Shown here in pieces: positions 9,944 to 19,589 of a stretch of DNA of 64,000 nt (positions are counted from its first letter, which is position 1; every line of letters begins with the position of its first letter). The position numbers and the translations under genes were made by a program. Below the pieces are notes generated by a model that saw only the letters and a list, made by a program, of their open reading frames with translations, had not been told where the DNA came from and ran no database searches. This stretch comes from Takakia lepidozioides (lineage: Eukaryota; Streptophyta; Takakiopsida; Takakiales; Takakiaceae). The stretch spans positions 46,438,001 to 46,502,000 of the forward strand of contig CM060733.1 of NCBI GenBank assembly GCA_030704615.1. Reading direction: 5' to 3'.

Positions 9944-11635
9944 GTGAATCGACCGGGTTTGGTCAATCGGGATGCGGATGGATTGAGTTGCAATCCATGC
10001 ACGAGCCAGCAGGATGACACTGGAGCTCGGTGGCATGGTGAGACGGACGAGGAGATGGTGCCGGGATGGCATGCATCTGTCTTTTTGTGTATCTTGGCAT
10101 CGGGAGGTCAGGTTGGACCTACAACAGGTTTGACTGTAGTCGAAGTGTTTGAGGACCCTGAGGCTAGTGATGAGCCAAGTGGTACCCAAGATATACATGA
10201 GGATTCGGCTGTGTTGGACTACCTCCGTACTAGATACACGGCAGCCACTGTGACTGCCAAGGAGAGGGATCGGATCCTACAATGAGCCAAGAGGTTCAAG
10301 TAAGAGGGGATACACCCGCTCCGAGTATGGGAGGATGGTCGGGTGAGGATTGTGCCTCACCCCACACAGCGTGCACGGTTAGTGCGGCATGCCCATGAGG
10401 AGTTGGGGCATTTTGGAGTGCGACGCATTCACAGTTTACTGCAGGGGCAGTATTGGTGGCGTGGTATGCATACAGAGGTGCAACAGTTCGTGGCTAGGTC
10501 CATGGTGTGTGACAGGGTGCGTGCTTCATTCAACGCCCCTACACCATAGTTGCCTCATTTACCAATCATGGGATTGGGCTACAGGTGGAGTCTTGACTTC
10601 GCAGGACCGTTGCCACTGACTATGTGCCACCACAGATATGTGTTGGTGATGGTGGAGCACTTCTCCAAGTGGATTGAGTTGGTTCCATTGCCTGACAAGG
10701 CTAGTGAGGGGGCTGCGTATGCATTCTTGGATCGTGTGCTTAGCCAATTCGGTGCTCCAGCTGAGGTACTCACGGACCAAGGGAGAGAGTTCTTGGGGGA
10801 GTTTCAGGCTTTGTGTGATAAAGCCTTAATAGACCACCGCACCACTTCTCGGGATCATCCTGAGGCCGATGGCTTGGCAGAGAGAGTTGTTCAGACGGTG
10901 AAGAGGGGTTTGCGCAAGTATGGCTTGCAGAAGGGACACCTAGGAGATTGAGATCTTCAGGTGCCGTGGTTAGCCATGGGCTACAGGTTCAGCAAACAAG
11001 CATCACTTGCCTCCTTCTCACCATATTTTCTTCTCTTTGGCCGAGAGCCGGATTTGCCTACAGCCATTTGTAGGGACACTGCTCAAGTCCTTAACCTTGA
11101 CGATCCGGACGTGTGGGTACGTGCATTTGATCAGCGTGCAAAGTTGTTCAAGAAAGTCATGCCCATGGCTTTTGAGAACCTTGCCATTGCACAACACCAT
11201 GATACGTTGTGGTATGCCACTATACGTGGTGGAGGATATCGTCCTGGGGTTCGGCGGTTTAGCCCGGGTGACTATGTTTATTTGCAGCAGACTGTTCCTA
11301 CGACCCTGGATGTCACTGCAGGGCGTGTTATTCTGAGGGTTCGAGAGGTGTTGCCCTCAGGAGTCCTGATCTTGGAGGGTCGGGATGGCATGACTTGGAA
11401 AGACCATGTGTGTAATTGTGCGTCATGTCACCTTCCCAATGTCGATGGCAGAGTTGACCCAAACTTGGCAGTGGTACCTGCAGGTTTGAGGTGCATGCTC
11501 TGTGGGTCTGCCAAAGGGGCAGCCACCATGCTGGTGTGTGATCGATGCTCAAGAGGTTGGCACATAGGATGCCTGACACCACCTCTTGAGAAGATTCCTG
11601 ATGGAGATTGGTTATGTCCACACTGTTTGGGATAG
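9944..11635 (+). pseudogene. Integrase with C-terminal PHD finger, element 1
   Basis: In one frame the region holds the HHCC zinc domain (QYWWRGMHTEVQQF), the DDE core (Asp in SLDFAGP, Asp in LTDQGREF, Glu in EADGLAE), and the GPY/F-like C-terminal part (RRFSPGDYVYLQQ). It ends with a complete C4HC3 PHD finger. The PHD cysteines start at CMLC and continue through CDRC, WHIGC and WLCPHC, ending two residues before the stop. Stops interrupt it at 10283 (TGA for CGA), 10301 (TAA for TGG), 10547 (TAG for CAG) and 10949 (TGA for TGG). PHD fingers bind histone H3 tails, so the domain could guide integration; that role is inferred. Confidence 0.92.
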
Positions 11636-11884
11636 TGGCAGTGGACATGACTAGAGGCAGCTAACAAGACATGGGAGGCCAAGCTCATAAGAGTCAATAC
11701 ACGAGATCATAAGCTCAAGTTCACAGGTTGCAAGACGGCGACTAACGATGGGGCAACTCTTGCACCTGGCCTCTTGATCTATCGAGTTTGAGTGTAGTAG
11801 GGACAGTGGTGGAGGACATAGTGAGGCTATGGTCACTATCACATCTTGTGGCTACCTGGACTTAGAGGGACTTAAGCACCAGCT

Positions 11885-11894
11885 AGGGGGGCGA
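11885..11894 (+). other. Polypurine tract of element 1
   Basis: AGGGGGGCGA lies directly before the LTR start TTGTGTGG. The identical tract precedes the LTR of element 2, which supports both LTR boundaries. Confidence 0.75.
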
Positions 11895-12394
11895 TTGTGT
11901 GGACTAGTGACTGCCATAGTGGGCTGCATAGTGGCAGCCTAGTGACTAACTAGTTGTAGCCTAGTGGTTGGACTAGGACTAGTGGTGGACTAGTGGTATA
12001 CTAGTGTGTGGCGTGCACATGTCTTGTGTGGTTTTGGACAGCGATGTAGTTGTGTAGCAATATGTATGCGCATGACAGCTGTCAAGTTATTTTATCACTA
12101 GTGTGAAACTAGCTAGAAAATAGCTAGCTTTTACATATTGACATTTGGGATTGGCCCAAGTGTCAATCCAGGGGTCAAGGCAGATTTAGGCCCTGGAGTG
12201 GTTATCTTCATGGCAAGCGCGGGAGGTTCATATTTCTCGAGTTGAACCTCACCGCCCCTAGCTATGGCGCCGTAGTGTGGATTCCCCATGGCGTGGGGTG
12301 CACTTGGCTTGATTTGTATTTGAGTGATGAGGTTATATATGCATGAGTTTATGCTTCAACTTTGTGAGCTCGTGCTTGTATTTCTTCTTTATCA
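11895..12394 (+). repeat. 3' LTR of element 1 (500 bases)
   Basis: It begins TTGTGTGG right after the polypurine tract and ends TTTATCA. The first 150 bases are rich in CTAGTG. A CAGCGATGTAGTTGTGTAGC block is shared with the LTR of element 2. Its second half matches the 5' LTR remnant. Confidence 0.85.
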
Positions 12395-12490
12395 TTGTGT
12401 GGACTAGTGACTGCCATAGTGGGCAGCATAGTGGCAGCCTAGTGACTGACTAGTTGTAGCCTAGTGGTTGGACTAGTGGTGGATTGGTGG
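12395..12490 (+). repeat. Partial second LTR start directly after the 3' LTR
   Basis: The first ~95 bases of the LTR (TTGTGTGGACTAGTGACTGC onward) are repeated immediately after its end, with a few differences. They then stop at GGATTGGTGG. Element 2 shows the same arrangement. Confidence 0.85.
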
Positions 12491-12544
12491 TTTGAGAGAG
12501 AGAGCCAAAGCAGGCTTAGAACTTGATGGCATTGACGCCATTAA

Positions 12545-13575
12545 TCTTAACCCTTAACCTCCCAAGCGACCCAAATCGGGTCACTTGCTTTGGGAGATTC
12601 GTGGGAGATTCGCCGCAGCATCATAAGATGCTCTTGGATGGGAATGAGGTCTGAATGAGAAATGTAGATCTACCTCTTAGGAAGCCTAACAAAAAATAAA
12701 AATAAAAATAGTGGCATGGGCGAATTTTGGCCCGTCAGCATTGCCCAAAACGAGCTGCGCTTGTTGAGTTGACTGGACAGGTGGCAAGTACAAAGCACTA
12801 AACCGGCTGCAGTCCCTATTTAGGGTGAGGCTGCATGCGGCGGCCCACCCGATCTTATTTTGTGTTTAGGTTGGGGCGGGTGGCGCCACGTTGCCCCTGC
12901 AGCCGATGGGGTGGCAGCCCATGGACGTGACCCCCCCCAAAACAGAATATTCTGCCGGAAAATCCCCCCTGAGCCCCACCTGAAGTCCGGTTGTGGGTCC
13001 CAAAACAATATTGCACTTAGGGCCAAAAAGTTTCCTAAAACTTTACTAAATTGTATAAATTTTTTCACATTGTGGAGCATTGGCATGGCACCCACATATC
13101 TACCGTCCGGTTTTTCAAAAAAGTTAGGAAATATTGCACCTCCTTTGGAGGCTCTTGCCACCATTCAATTTTTCACCTTTTGTACCCCCACATACACCCA
13201 TACAAAGCAGCCCATAGAAAAAACCATCATATGGCCCTAAAATTTGGCAAGGACATAGTCAGTGCATTGGAATTTCTGGGTCTCGAAGCAATGAAAAATA
13301 CAAAAAGCAAGCATTTATTCTGGTCAAACCTTTTTTGGGTAGGAGAATTGTGTGGAAGCTCAAATTCAAGGTCCACAAAGGCATTATAATATTTCTATTT
13401 CTATGGTGGAATCATGCCAAATTTGGAGGGGTTATACATAACCAAGCTAGGTATAATGTTGTATGGTTGAAACCTATGGATGACAGGTGGTAAGGAGTTA
13501 TGGGCATTTTAGTCTTACGGTGTACCAAAAATGGCCAAAATGTTGAAAACAGGCTTAGGAGGTTAAGGGTTAAGA
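12545..13575. mobile_element. TIR element of about 1 kb with TTAA at both edges (piggyBac-like ends)
   Basis: TCTTAACCCTTAACCTCC at 12545-12562, continuing through CCAAGC to 12567, is matched inverted at 13553-13575, 22 of 23 bases. If the end is placed at CCC, the element is flanked by TTAA on each side (12547-12550 and 13570-13573). That is the piggyBac arrangement. The interior has no transposase; it has purine/pyrimidine-rich and G-rich segments and unconvincing open frames. The TTAA could instead be part of a longer TIR of another superfamily. Confidence 0.65.
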
Positions 13576-13599
13576 CTTGTTGTGGTTCTCTCCACTTTC

Positions 13600-13775
13600 A
13601 GCCTTTGTAAGGTCAAAAACATAATCCCACTTGGTGGATGTATGGCTCCCTTTACACTGATTACGGTGTGTGTGCCTTATGGCTTAATCGGGGTTTTAAT
13701 TTTTTCCCCTCAATAATTTATGAATAAAATTAATCAGGGCAATAAACCCTGTTCACCAAAAAAAAAAAAAAACAT
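13600..13775 (+). mobile_element. Poly-A retrotransposon 3' tail
   Basis: CCTTTGTAAGGTC, AATAAAATTAATCAGGGC and a terminal A run resemble the tails at 61500-61580 and 55780-55900. They look like 5'-truncated LINE-type 3' ends. Confidence 0.5.
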
Positions 13776-14390
13776 TACAAAGAATATTAACAAAACAAAT
13801 TACTCGAAATCTCAATAAAATCGATAACCACAATGAGATGTGACGAGGCGAGATGGCCCGTTGGGGCTCCGCGTTTTGCGGTGAGAGCGGCTTGGACTTA
13901 GCCGCTGCAATCCCTGGCTATGGAGTTGGAAGTCTCATGACTTCCTTTCATTCCCCCCTTCTCACGCCTCCCTCATCGCTACCTTACTTCGTTATTGCTG
14001 GTGTTGCTGGAACTCATCCTGTATCTTCTTCATATCATCACAACTTTCATGTGCATCATTCGTTCTTCCCGCCAGGAAACTGCGCGCTTTCGATTTCCGG
14101 CCATTGATCACAGCCTACGCAGCCTAATCAGGGGCTCTATTTTCAGCAGTACCAGCTGTCTCAAATGTGTTGGTCTCACTGCGAGCCGCCTTCCCCTTCA
14201 TGCCCTGACAGGGACCCCATGCAAAAGCTTCACTCGCAGTCTTTCATTGAAGAGCCATCAGGCTCCCGTGCCTCACATTTCAGCTCTTATCTTTTGGCAA
14301 CTTCCTGCATTCCATTCTCTTCTCTTATCCAGTTTTTGCTGCTGCTCCGTCCTGCCTCTATCTCGCCGTCTAGTTGATCTCCCTCTCGCC

Positions 14391-14444
14391 ATGGCCTCCT
14401 TTGTCTCTGTTGCGCCAACAATCAGAAACGATGCCAGAAGAGCT
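14391..14444 (+). pseudogene. Possible start of a plastid-targeted gene cut by element 2
   Basis: After a pyrimidine-rich stretch there is an ATG opening a frame beginning MASFVSVAPTIRNDARRA. It resembles a chloroplast transit peptide in being rich in Ser, Ala and Arg and nearly lacking acids. The frame then runs into the element 2 LTR at about 14445. I cannot find the rest of the gene on the far side of element 2. The upstream sequence 13780-14390 shows no other recognisable feature. Identity is unknown. Confidence 0.25.
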
Positions 14445-14530
14445 TGTCGTGCGCATACGTATCGCTACACAAGTACATCGCTGTCCAAACCACACCACAC
14501 ATATAGGCACAATAAAGTAGTCTGCCACAA
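14445..14530 (-). repeat. Partial second LTR start after the LTR of element 2
   Basis: This 86-base stretch repeats the first 86 bases of the LTR (TTGTGGCAGACTACTTTATT to GCGCACGACA on the minus strand), almost identically. It directly follows the LTR end, then passes into unrelated sequence. Confidence 0.88.
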
Positions 14531-14974
14531 TGATTGAGAAAGCTAAAAACACACACACTCCCAACACAAGAAATATGAAATCCATCGCTATCACTCTTTA
14601 CAACAGAAGTCGAGCCAGGGGCACCCCAAGCTGTGGGGATTCCACCCCACAACAACCTACACTCCCATCATGAGCACACTCAGTCCTAAACGATGCAGGA
14701 GCTCGGTCGCGCAGGCTCAACTCGAGAGAGATGAGCTGCGCGACTGCCGCTCTCGTGAAGATAAGACGGTTCAGGTGTCAAACTAAACTTGACACCTGAT
14801 TTAATACTTGACCTAAATCCAAGTGTTAAATACAAATAACTAGCTTTATTCTAGTTGTTTTCACATTGTGCGTATTTAACTTGACAGCTGTCGTGCGCAT
14901 ACGTATCGCTACACAACTACATCGCTGTCCAAACCACACCACACATATAGGCACAATAAAGTAGTCTGCCACAA
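14531..14974 (-). repeat. 3' LTR of element 2 (444 bases)
   Basis: On the minus strand it starts TTGTGGCAGAC immediately after the polypurine tract AGGGGGGCGA (14975-14984) and ends CTCAATCA. It shares a CAGCGATGTAGTTGTGTAGC block with the element 1 LTR, but the rest is diverged. Confidence 0.85.
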
Positions 14975-15233
14975 TCGCCCCCCTAGCTGGTGGATAGGTC
15001 CCTCTAACTCCAGATAGCTACAAGATGTATTAGCCACAGCCGTACTAAGTCCTCTATCACTGTCCCTATCGTACTCAAACTCTATCGACCAAGAGGCCGG
15101 GTACAAGAGTAGCCCCATCGTTAGTCGCCGTCTTGCAATCTGTGAACTTGAGCCAGGATCTCGTGTGTTCAAGGTCTCCTAGTAGCTGGGCCTTGCGTTT
15201 CTTGTTAGCCTTCCATGGTTGTATCCACTCCCA

Positions 15234-16925
15234 CTATCCAATGCAATGTGGACATAACCAATCCCCATCTGGAACCATCTCAAGAGGTGGAGTCAAGCAT
15301 CCCATATGCCAACCTCTAGAGCATCGATCACACACCAGCATGGTGGCTGCCCCTTTAGCAGACCCACACAACATGCACCTCAAACCTGCAGATACCACTA
15401 CCAGGTTTGGGTCAATCCTGCCATCGACATTCGGAAGGTGACATGGCGCACAATTACGCACATGGTCCTTCCAAGTTATGCCATCCCGACCCTCCAAGAC
15501 CAAGACGCCTGAGGGCAAGACCTCTCGAACCCTCAAAATAACACGTCTTGCAGTCACATCCAAGGTCGTAGGAGCAGTCTGTTGCAGATAGACATAGTCA
15601 CCAGGGTTGAATCTCCGGACCCCAGGACGATAGCCCCCACCACGTATGGTAGCATACCTCAACGTATCACGGTGTTGTGCAATGGCAAGGTTCTCGAAAG
15701 CCATGGGCATGACTCTCTTGAACAACTCTGCACGCTGCTCACATGCACGTGCCCACACGTCCGGATCATCAAGGTTAAGAACTGTAGTAGCTTCTCTGCG
15801 AATGGATGTAGGCAAATCCGGCTCTCGGCCAAAGAGAAGAAAGTATGGTGAGAATAAGGCAAGTGATGCTTGCTTGCTGAACCTGTAGCCCATGGCTAAC
15901 CAGGGTAACTGAAGGTCCCAATCTCCTAGGTGTCCCTTCTGCAAGCCATACTTGCGCAAACCCCTCTTTACTGTCTGAACAACTCTCTCTGCCAAGCCAT
16001 CGGCCTCAGGATGATCCCGAGAAGTGGTGCGGTGGTCTATCAAGGCCTTGTCACACAAAGCCTGAAACTCCCCCAAGAACTCTCTCCCTTGGTCCGTGAG
16101 TACCTCAGCTGGAGCACCGGATCGGCTAAGCACACAATCCAAGAATGCATACGCAGCTCCCTCACTAGCTTTATCAGGCAATGGAACCAATTCAATCCAC
16201 TTGGAGAAGTGCTCCACCATCACCAACACGTACTTGTTGTGGCGCATGGTCAGTGGCAACGGCCCTGCGAAGTCAAGACTCCACCTGTAGCCCAATCCCA
16301 TGATCGGAAGAGGGTGCAATTGTGGAGTAGGGGCGTTGAATGAAGCACGCACCCTGTCACACACCATGCACCTAGCCACAAATTGTTGCACCTCTGTGTG
16401 CATACCACGCCACCAATACTGCCCCTGCAGTAGACTATGAGTGCGTCGCACCCCAAAATGCCCCAACTCCTCATGGGCATGCCGCACTAACCGTGTCCGC
16501 TGTGTTGGGTGAGGCACAATCCTCACTCGACTATCCTCCCATACTCGGAGCAGGTGTGTCCCCTCCCACTTGAACCTCTTGGCTCGTTGTAGGATCCGAT
16601 CCCTCTCCTTGGCAGTCACATTGGCTGCAGTGTCTCCTGTGCGGAGGTAGTCCAACACAACTGAATCCTCATGTATATCTTTGGCGCCACCTTGCTCATT
16701 GCTGGCCTCAGGGTCCTCAGACACTTGATCTACAGTCATCCCTGTTGCAGGTCCAACCTGGCCTTCCGCTGCCAAGATACACAGAAATGCAGATGCATGC
16801 CATCCGGGCACCATCTCCTCGTCCGTCTCACCATGCCACCGAGCTCCAGTGTCATCCTGCTGGCTCGTGCATGGATTGCGACTCAACCCATCTGCATTGC
16901 GATTGACCAAACCCGGTCGATGCAC
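15234..16925 (-). CDS. Integrase with C-terminal PHD finger, open frame of element 2
   Basis: This uninterrupted 563-codon frame holds, in order, a short acidic linker and the HHCC zinc-binding domain (about residues 135-185: HEELGHFG, QYWWRGM, CMVC). The DDE catalytic core follows (about 200-365), with Asp in SLDFAGP, Asp in LTDQGREF and Glu in EADGLAE. A GPY/F-like region (about 460-500) and a C4HC3 PHD finger (about 515-561) complete it. The PHD residues are CMLC, CDRC, WHMGC and WLCPHC. Integrase inserts retroelement DNA into chromosomes. Most plant Ty3 integrases with a tail carry a chromodomain instead. A stop separates it from RNase H, so it would not be made as a normal polyprotein. 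Confidence 0.93.
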   Translation of the reverse strand: MHRPGLVNRNADGLSRNPCTSQQDDTGARWHGETDEEMVPGWHASAFLCILAAEGQVGPATGMTVDQVSEDPEASNEQGGAKDIHEDSVVLDYLRTGDTAANVTAKERDRILQRAKRFKWEGTHLLRVWEDSRVRIVPHPTQRTRLVRHAHEELGHFGVRRTHSLLQGQYWWRGMHTEVQQFVARCMVCDRVRASFNAPTPQLHPLPIMGLGYRWSLDFAGPLPLTMRHNKYVLVMVEHFSKWIELVPLPDKASEGAAYAFLDCVLSRSGAPAEVLTDQGREFLGEFQALCDKALIDHRTTSRDHPEADGLAERVVQTVKRGLRKYGLQKGHLGDWDLQLPWLAMGYRFSKQASLALFSPYFLLFGREPDLPTSIRREATTVLNLDDPDVWARACEQRAELFKRVMPMAFENLAIAQHRDTLRYATIRGGGYRPGVRRFNPGDYVYLQQTAPTTLDVTARRVILRVREVLPSGVLVLEGRDGITWKDHVRNCAPCHLPNVDGRIDPNLVVVSAGLRCMLCGSAKGAATMLVCDRCSRGWHMGCLTPPLEMVPDGDWLCPHCIG

Positions 16926-18198
16926 CTACTCTTGAAGGATGAGTGCCCACCGTGCAAGCTTCCCCGTAAGCTTGTCTGACTCCATCAACCACTTGAGTGG
17001 TTGGTGATCCGTGACAAGGGTGAAGAGATTGCCGTATAGATAGCACCTGAAGTGTGCCACGGCCCACACTGCAGCTAAGCATTCTCCCTCATATGAGCTA
17101 TACTTAGACTCTGCAGCATTGTTCGAGCGGCTAGCATAAGCCACTACGAACTCTCTTCCCTCATCATCCACCTGTGTGAGCACCGCTCCAAGCCCCAGCA
17201 TGCTCCAATCTGTATGCAGCTGGAAAGGACGCCCCCTGATAGGTCGTCTCAAGATGGGCGCCGAGGTCAACCTCGCCTTGAGCTCTTGAAAAGCTTGTTC
17301 TTGCTCATCTTCCCACTGCCACTCCTGGTCCACCTTGGTCAGCTTGGTTAGAGCCTTTGCAATGGCATTAAATCCCTTAACAAACCGTCTGTAATAGTTT
17401 GCTAACCCCATGAAAGCTCGAACTCGGCTCACATCCGTGGGGGCGTGGAACCTGTGCAATGGACTCTACCTTAGTCTGCTGTACCCCCAATCCTCCACGA
17501 TATATCATGTGACCCAGATACTCAATCTGGTTGTGGAAAAACTTGCACTTGCCCGGATGTAACTTCAATCCGTGCGTCCTCAAGCGCTCAAATACCCCCT
17601 GAAGGTGTCTCTCATGCTCCTCCACCGTAGCACTAAAGATGATGATGTCATCTATGTAGCACCGAGCAAACTCCACCCCTGCTAGAATCCTGTCCATGAC
17701 TCTTTAAAACTCAGCGGGAGCGTTTTTAAGCCCAAATGGTAAGAACCACCACTGGTATAGGCAATCCTTCCCGTGCTCATTGATCCCCCAGAATGCCGTC
17801 TTTTGCTTATCCGCCTCCTTGATCGGCAACTGGTGATATCCGGATCGTAAATCCAACGTGCTAAAGACCTTGGAATGCCCAATGGCATCAAAGATCTCCT
17901 CTGGTGTCGGCATGGCATACCTATCGGACTTGGTCTGACGATTTACAGGCCGGTAATCACCGCACATACGTCTCTCCGTCCAATTGCCATAGACATCCTT
18001 CTTGGCTGGCATCACTGTGGCTGAAGCATACTCTCCACTAGAGAGCTCCACCAAACCTGCCTCCCAGAGATCTTGAGTCCTCATCTGAATCAAAGACCTC
18101 TCCATGTCACTGTATCTATAGGGTCTCCGAAAGATTGGCGTGTCAGTGGCCAACTCAATACGGATCTCTTGACCCTTCAGTGCTCCCAAGTCCTTCAA
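16926..18198 (-). pseudogene. Reverse transcriptase and RNase H of element 2
   Basis: Minus-strand frames 18198-17704, 17697-17377 and 17459-16926 together cover reverse transcriptase (LDLRSGYHQLPI, FLPFGLKNAPAEF, catalytic CYIDDIIIFS) and RNase H (HTDW, YASRSNNAA, TDHQPLKWL). A TAA at 17704-17706 stands where element 1 has CAG. An extra C in a run near 17445 shifts the frame. A short deletion near 16926 leaves a TAG and removes the start of the linker to integrase. With these few lesions it is a recently inactivated copy. Confidence 0.92.
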
Positions 18199-18357
18199 AC
18201 TGAAGGCAAAGCAATTCCTGTAAGCCCTCAGGAACCGCCGTATACGTCGTCTCTCTCCTCCGGTGACAATGGGTCCAATGTCAGGCTCCCAATTGTCCTC
18301 CGTAACTGCAACCTTAAGTCCAGTGGGCTTAGAGGTAGAGGACGCGTCCCGTGGTTG

Positions 18358-19089
18358 CTATGCTGCAACCTCTTGAACAGTACTCCCTTCCTGCTCAGTC
18401 AATGACAAGGCCTCATCCTGCCCCATCATCTCATCATTGAGAACCTCCTCATCCCGAGAAGAATCCCCAACCTCATCCATCACAGCTGCCTTGGCTGCCA
18501 ACTCCCTCTGAACCTCGAGCACCTCCCACGTGTGCCATGGATGTCTACACCCCGTGGTCCTCACCGGCTCGCCCCCACTCGCTGCCTGTACCGTCTCGGT
18601 AGGCAGAGAGACCGTCAAGGGAAGTGCACTCCGCACTCTACGTTGCTCAGCCATAGCCAAGCTGATAATCCAGGTCAAGCAATTGAGATCCATTGCTTGC
18701 CGCAACACCTGACGACGTGATGCCTCAGAAAGAGAAGGCACCGCCGTGGTCCCAGTGGAAAACCCCATAGCCCGCTCTCGCTCGTCGGCATTAGGCTCCA
18801 CTAGCTGCTGCAACTGAGCATCCCACAGGAGGCCAGGTCCACCATCTCGAAAAGCATGGGATCCTGGGAAGCTGAGCAGTGTAGGTAATGCTGCTCGTGG
18901 TTGACCCACCCTGTTGACCACTGCCAAAGGCAAACGGTCATCGTGTCTCACACGTTGAGACTGCCTCCCTGTGTCCAAAATGCCATCCACGGTGAGGTGT
19001 GCTGGATGACATAGCACAGGAGGTCGAGACTGATTCTGATGACTGTGACACTTGATATGAAGTTTTCTTTTCGTTTTATTCGGGGCCAA
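18358..19089 (-). pseudogene. N-terminal open region of element 2, lacking the retropepsin
   Basis: The last 75 or so residues of this 243-codon frame (GGEPVRTTGCRHPWHTW to the end) match the protease-to-RT linker of element 1. The first 165 residues do not match the element 1 protease, and I recognise no domain in them; no DSG motif is present. A stop (TAG) separates it from the reverse transcriptase, as in element 1. Either the element recombined with other sequence here or this is a divergent internal region. Confidence 0.5.
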
Positions 19090-19199
19090 ATTTGAAATAG
19101 GATGGTTGTGTGTCCTTGTTGTCCTGTTTGCAATGTGTGCGTGGAATGCACATTAATGGGAACAAACTATTGTTGGAGATGGGGGTTGCATGGACTGCC

Positions 19200-19465
19200 C
19201 GGATTGTTCCTTCAATCTATTTAGTGTTCTCTGGACCTCACAGACTTGAGTGCATTGCAAATACAAACAAACGACTTTGGTTCGTGTAGAGCATTCTCGC
19301 ATCAGTTGCTCGTTGGTCTCCAAACCATTCATGCTAGAAGAATGGTTGGTGAATCCATCACGGTGAAGTCCACCTCATCAAAGAGCTGTGAGGCATTCTC
19401 AAATCTAATGAGCATCCATGATGCTCCCGCACATACCTGGCATGTTCGCAAGGGTGGTGAGTAAG
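19200..19465 (-). pseudogene. PPR-like fragment
   Basis: On the minus strand the segment NASQLFDEVDFTVMDSPTIL, followed by a stop and a frame change, then KSFVCICNALKSV, resembles degraded pentatricopeptide repeats of an organelle RNA-processing protein. It has no intact frame. Confidence 0.3.
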
Positions 19466-19589
19466 AAAAGATTTCGCAGGGTTCCGCTTTAGATCATGTC
19501 AGTGTGCACCTCCTCACGACGTACCCACATAAACTTGTGAGGGCTTGGTATGTTGATAACGTCTGCATGGATGTAATGGATACAATGGA

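Larger units (their letters stand above)
459..12394 (+). mobile_element. Degenerate Ty3/gypsy retrotransposon (element 1) with PHD-finger integrase
   Basis: The order is partial 5' LTR (459-686), long repeat-rich leader, gag with a zinc knuckle, retropepsin, reverse transcriptase, RNase H, integrase and C-terminal PHD finger, purine tract, and 3' LTR. This domain order (RT-RH before IN) defines Ty3/gypsy. The copy is dead. The gag is split by a 2.1-kb DNA transposon, pol carries seven stop codons and one frameshift, and the 5' LTR is truncated and internally deleted. No recognisable tRNA primer-binding site beginning TGG follows the 5' LTR. Element 2 (14445-19090, minus) is a close relative. 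The copy is unusually long, about 12 kb, because of the leader and the insert. Confidence 0.93.
14445..19090 (-). mobile_element. 5'-truncated Ty3/gypsy retrotransposon (element 2) with PHD-finger integrase
   Basis: On the minus strand the order is an open N-terminal region, reverse transcriptase, RNase H, integrase with PHD finger, polypurine tract, LTR, and a partial LTR repeat. It is a close relative of element 1 from about 18580 downward. No gag, retropepsin or 5' LTR is found. Fewer lesions than element 1 suggest it is younger: one TAA for CAG, one extra C frameshift, and a small deletion with a stop between RNase H and integrase. Confidence 0.92.

Noticed and set aside
12860-13389. Open frames of 126 and 112 codons within the TTAA-bounded element
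   Set aside because: No known motif and overlapping frames on both strands; not a transposase.
13995-14537. A 180-codon frame covering the region before element 2
   Set aside because: It runs into the LTR, and most of it looks like pyrimidine-rich untranslated sequence; only the last ATG looks like a plausible gene start.
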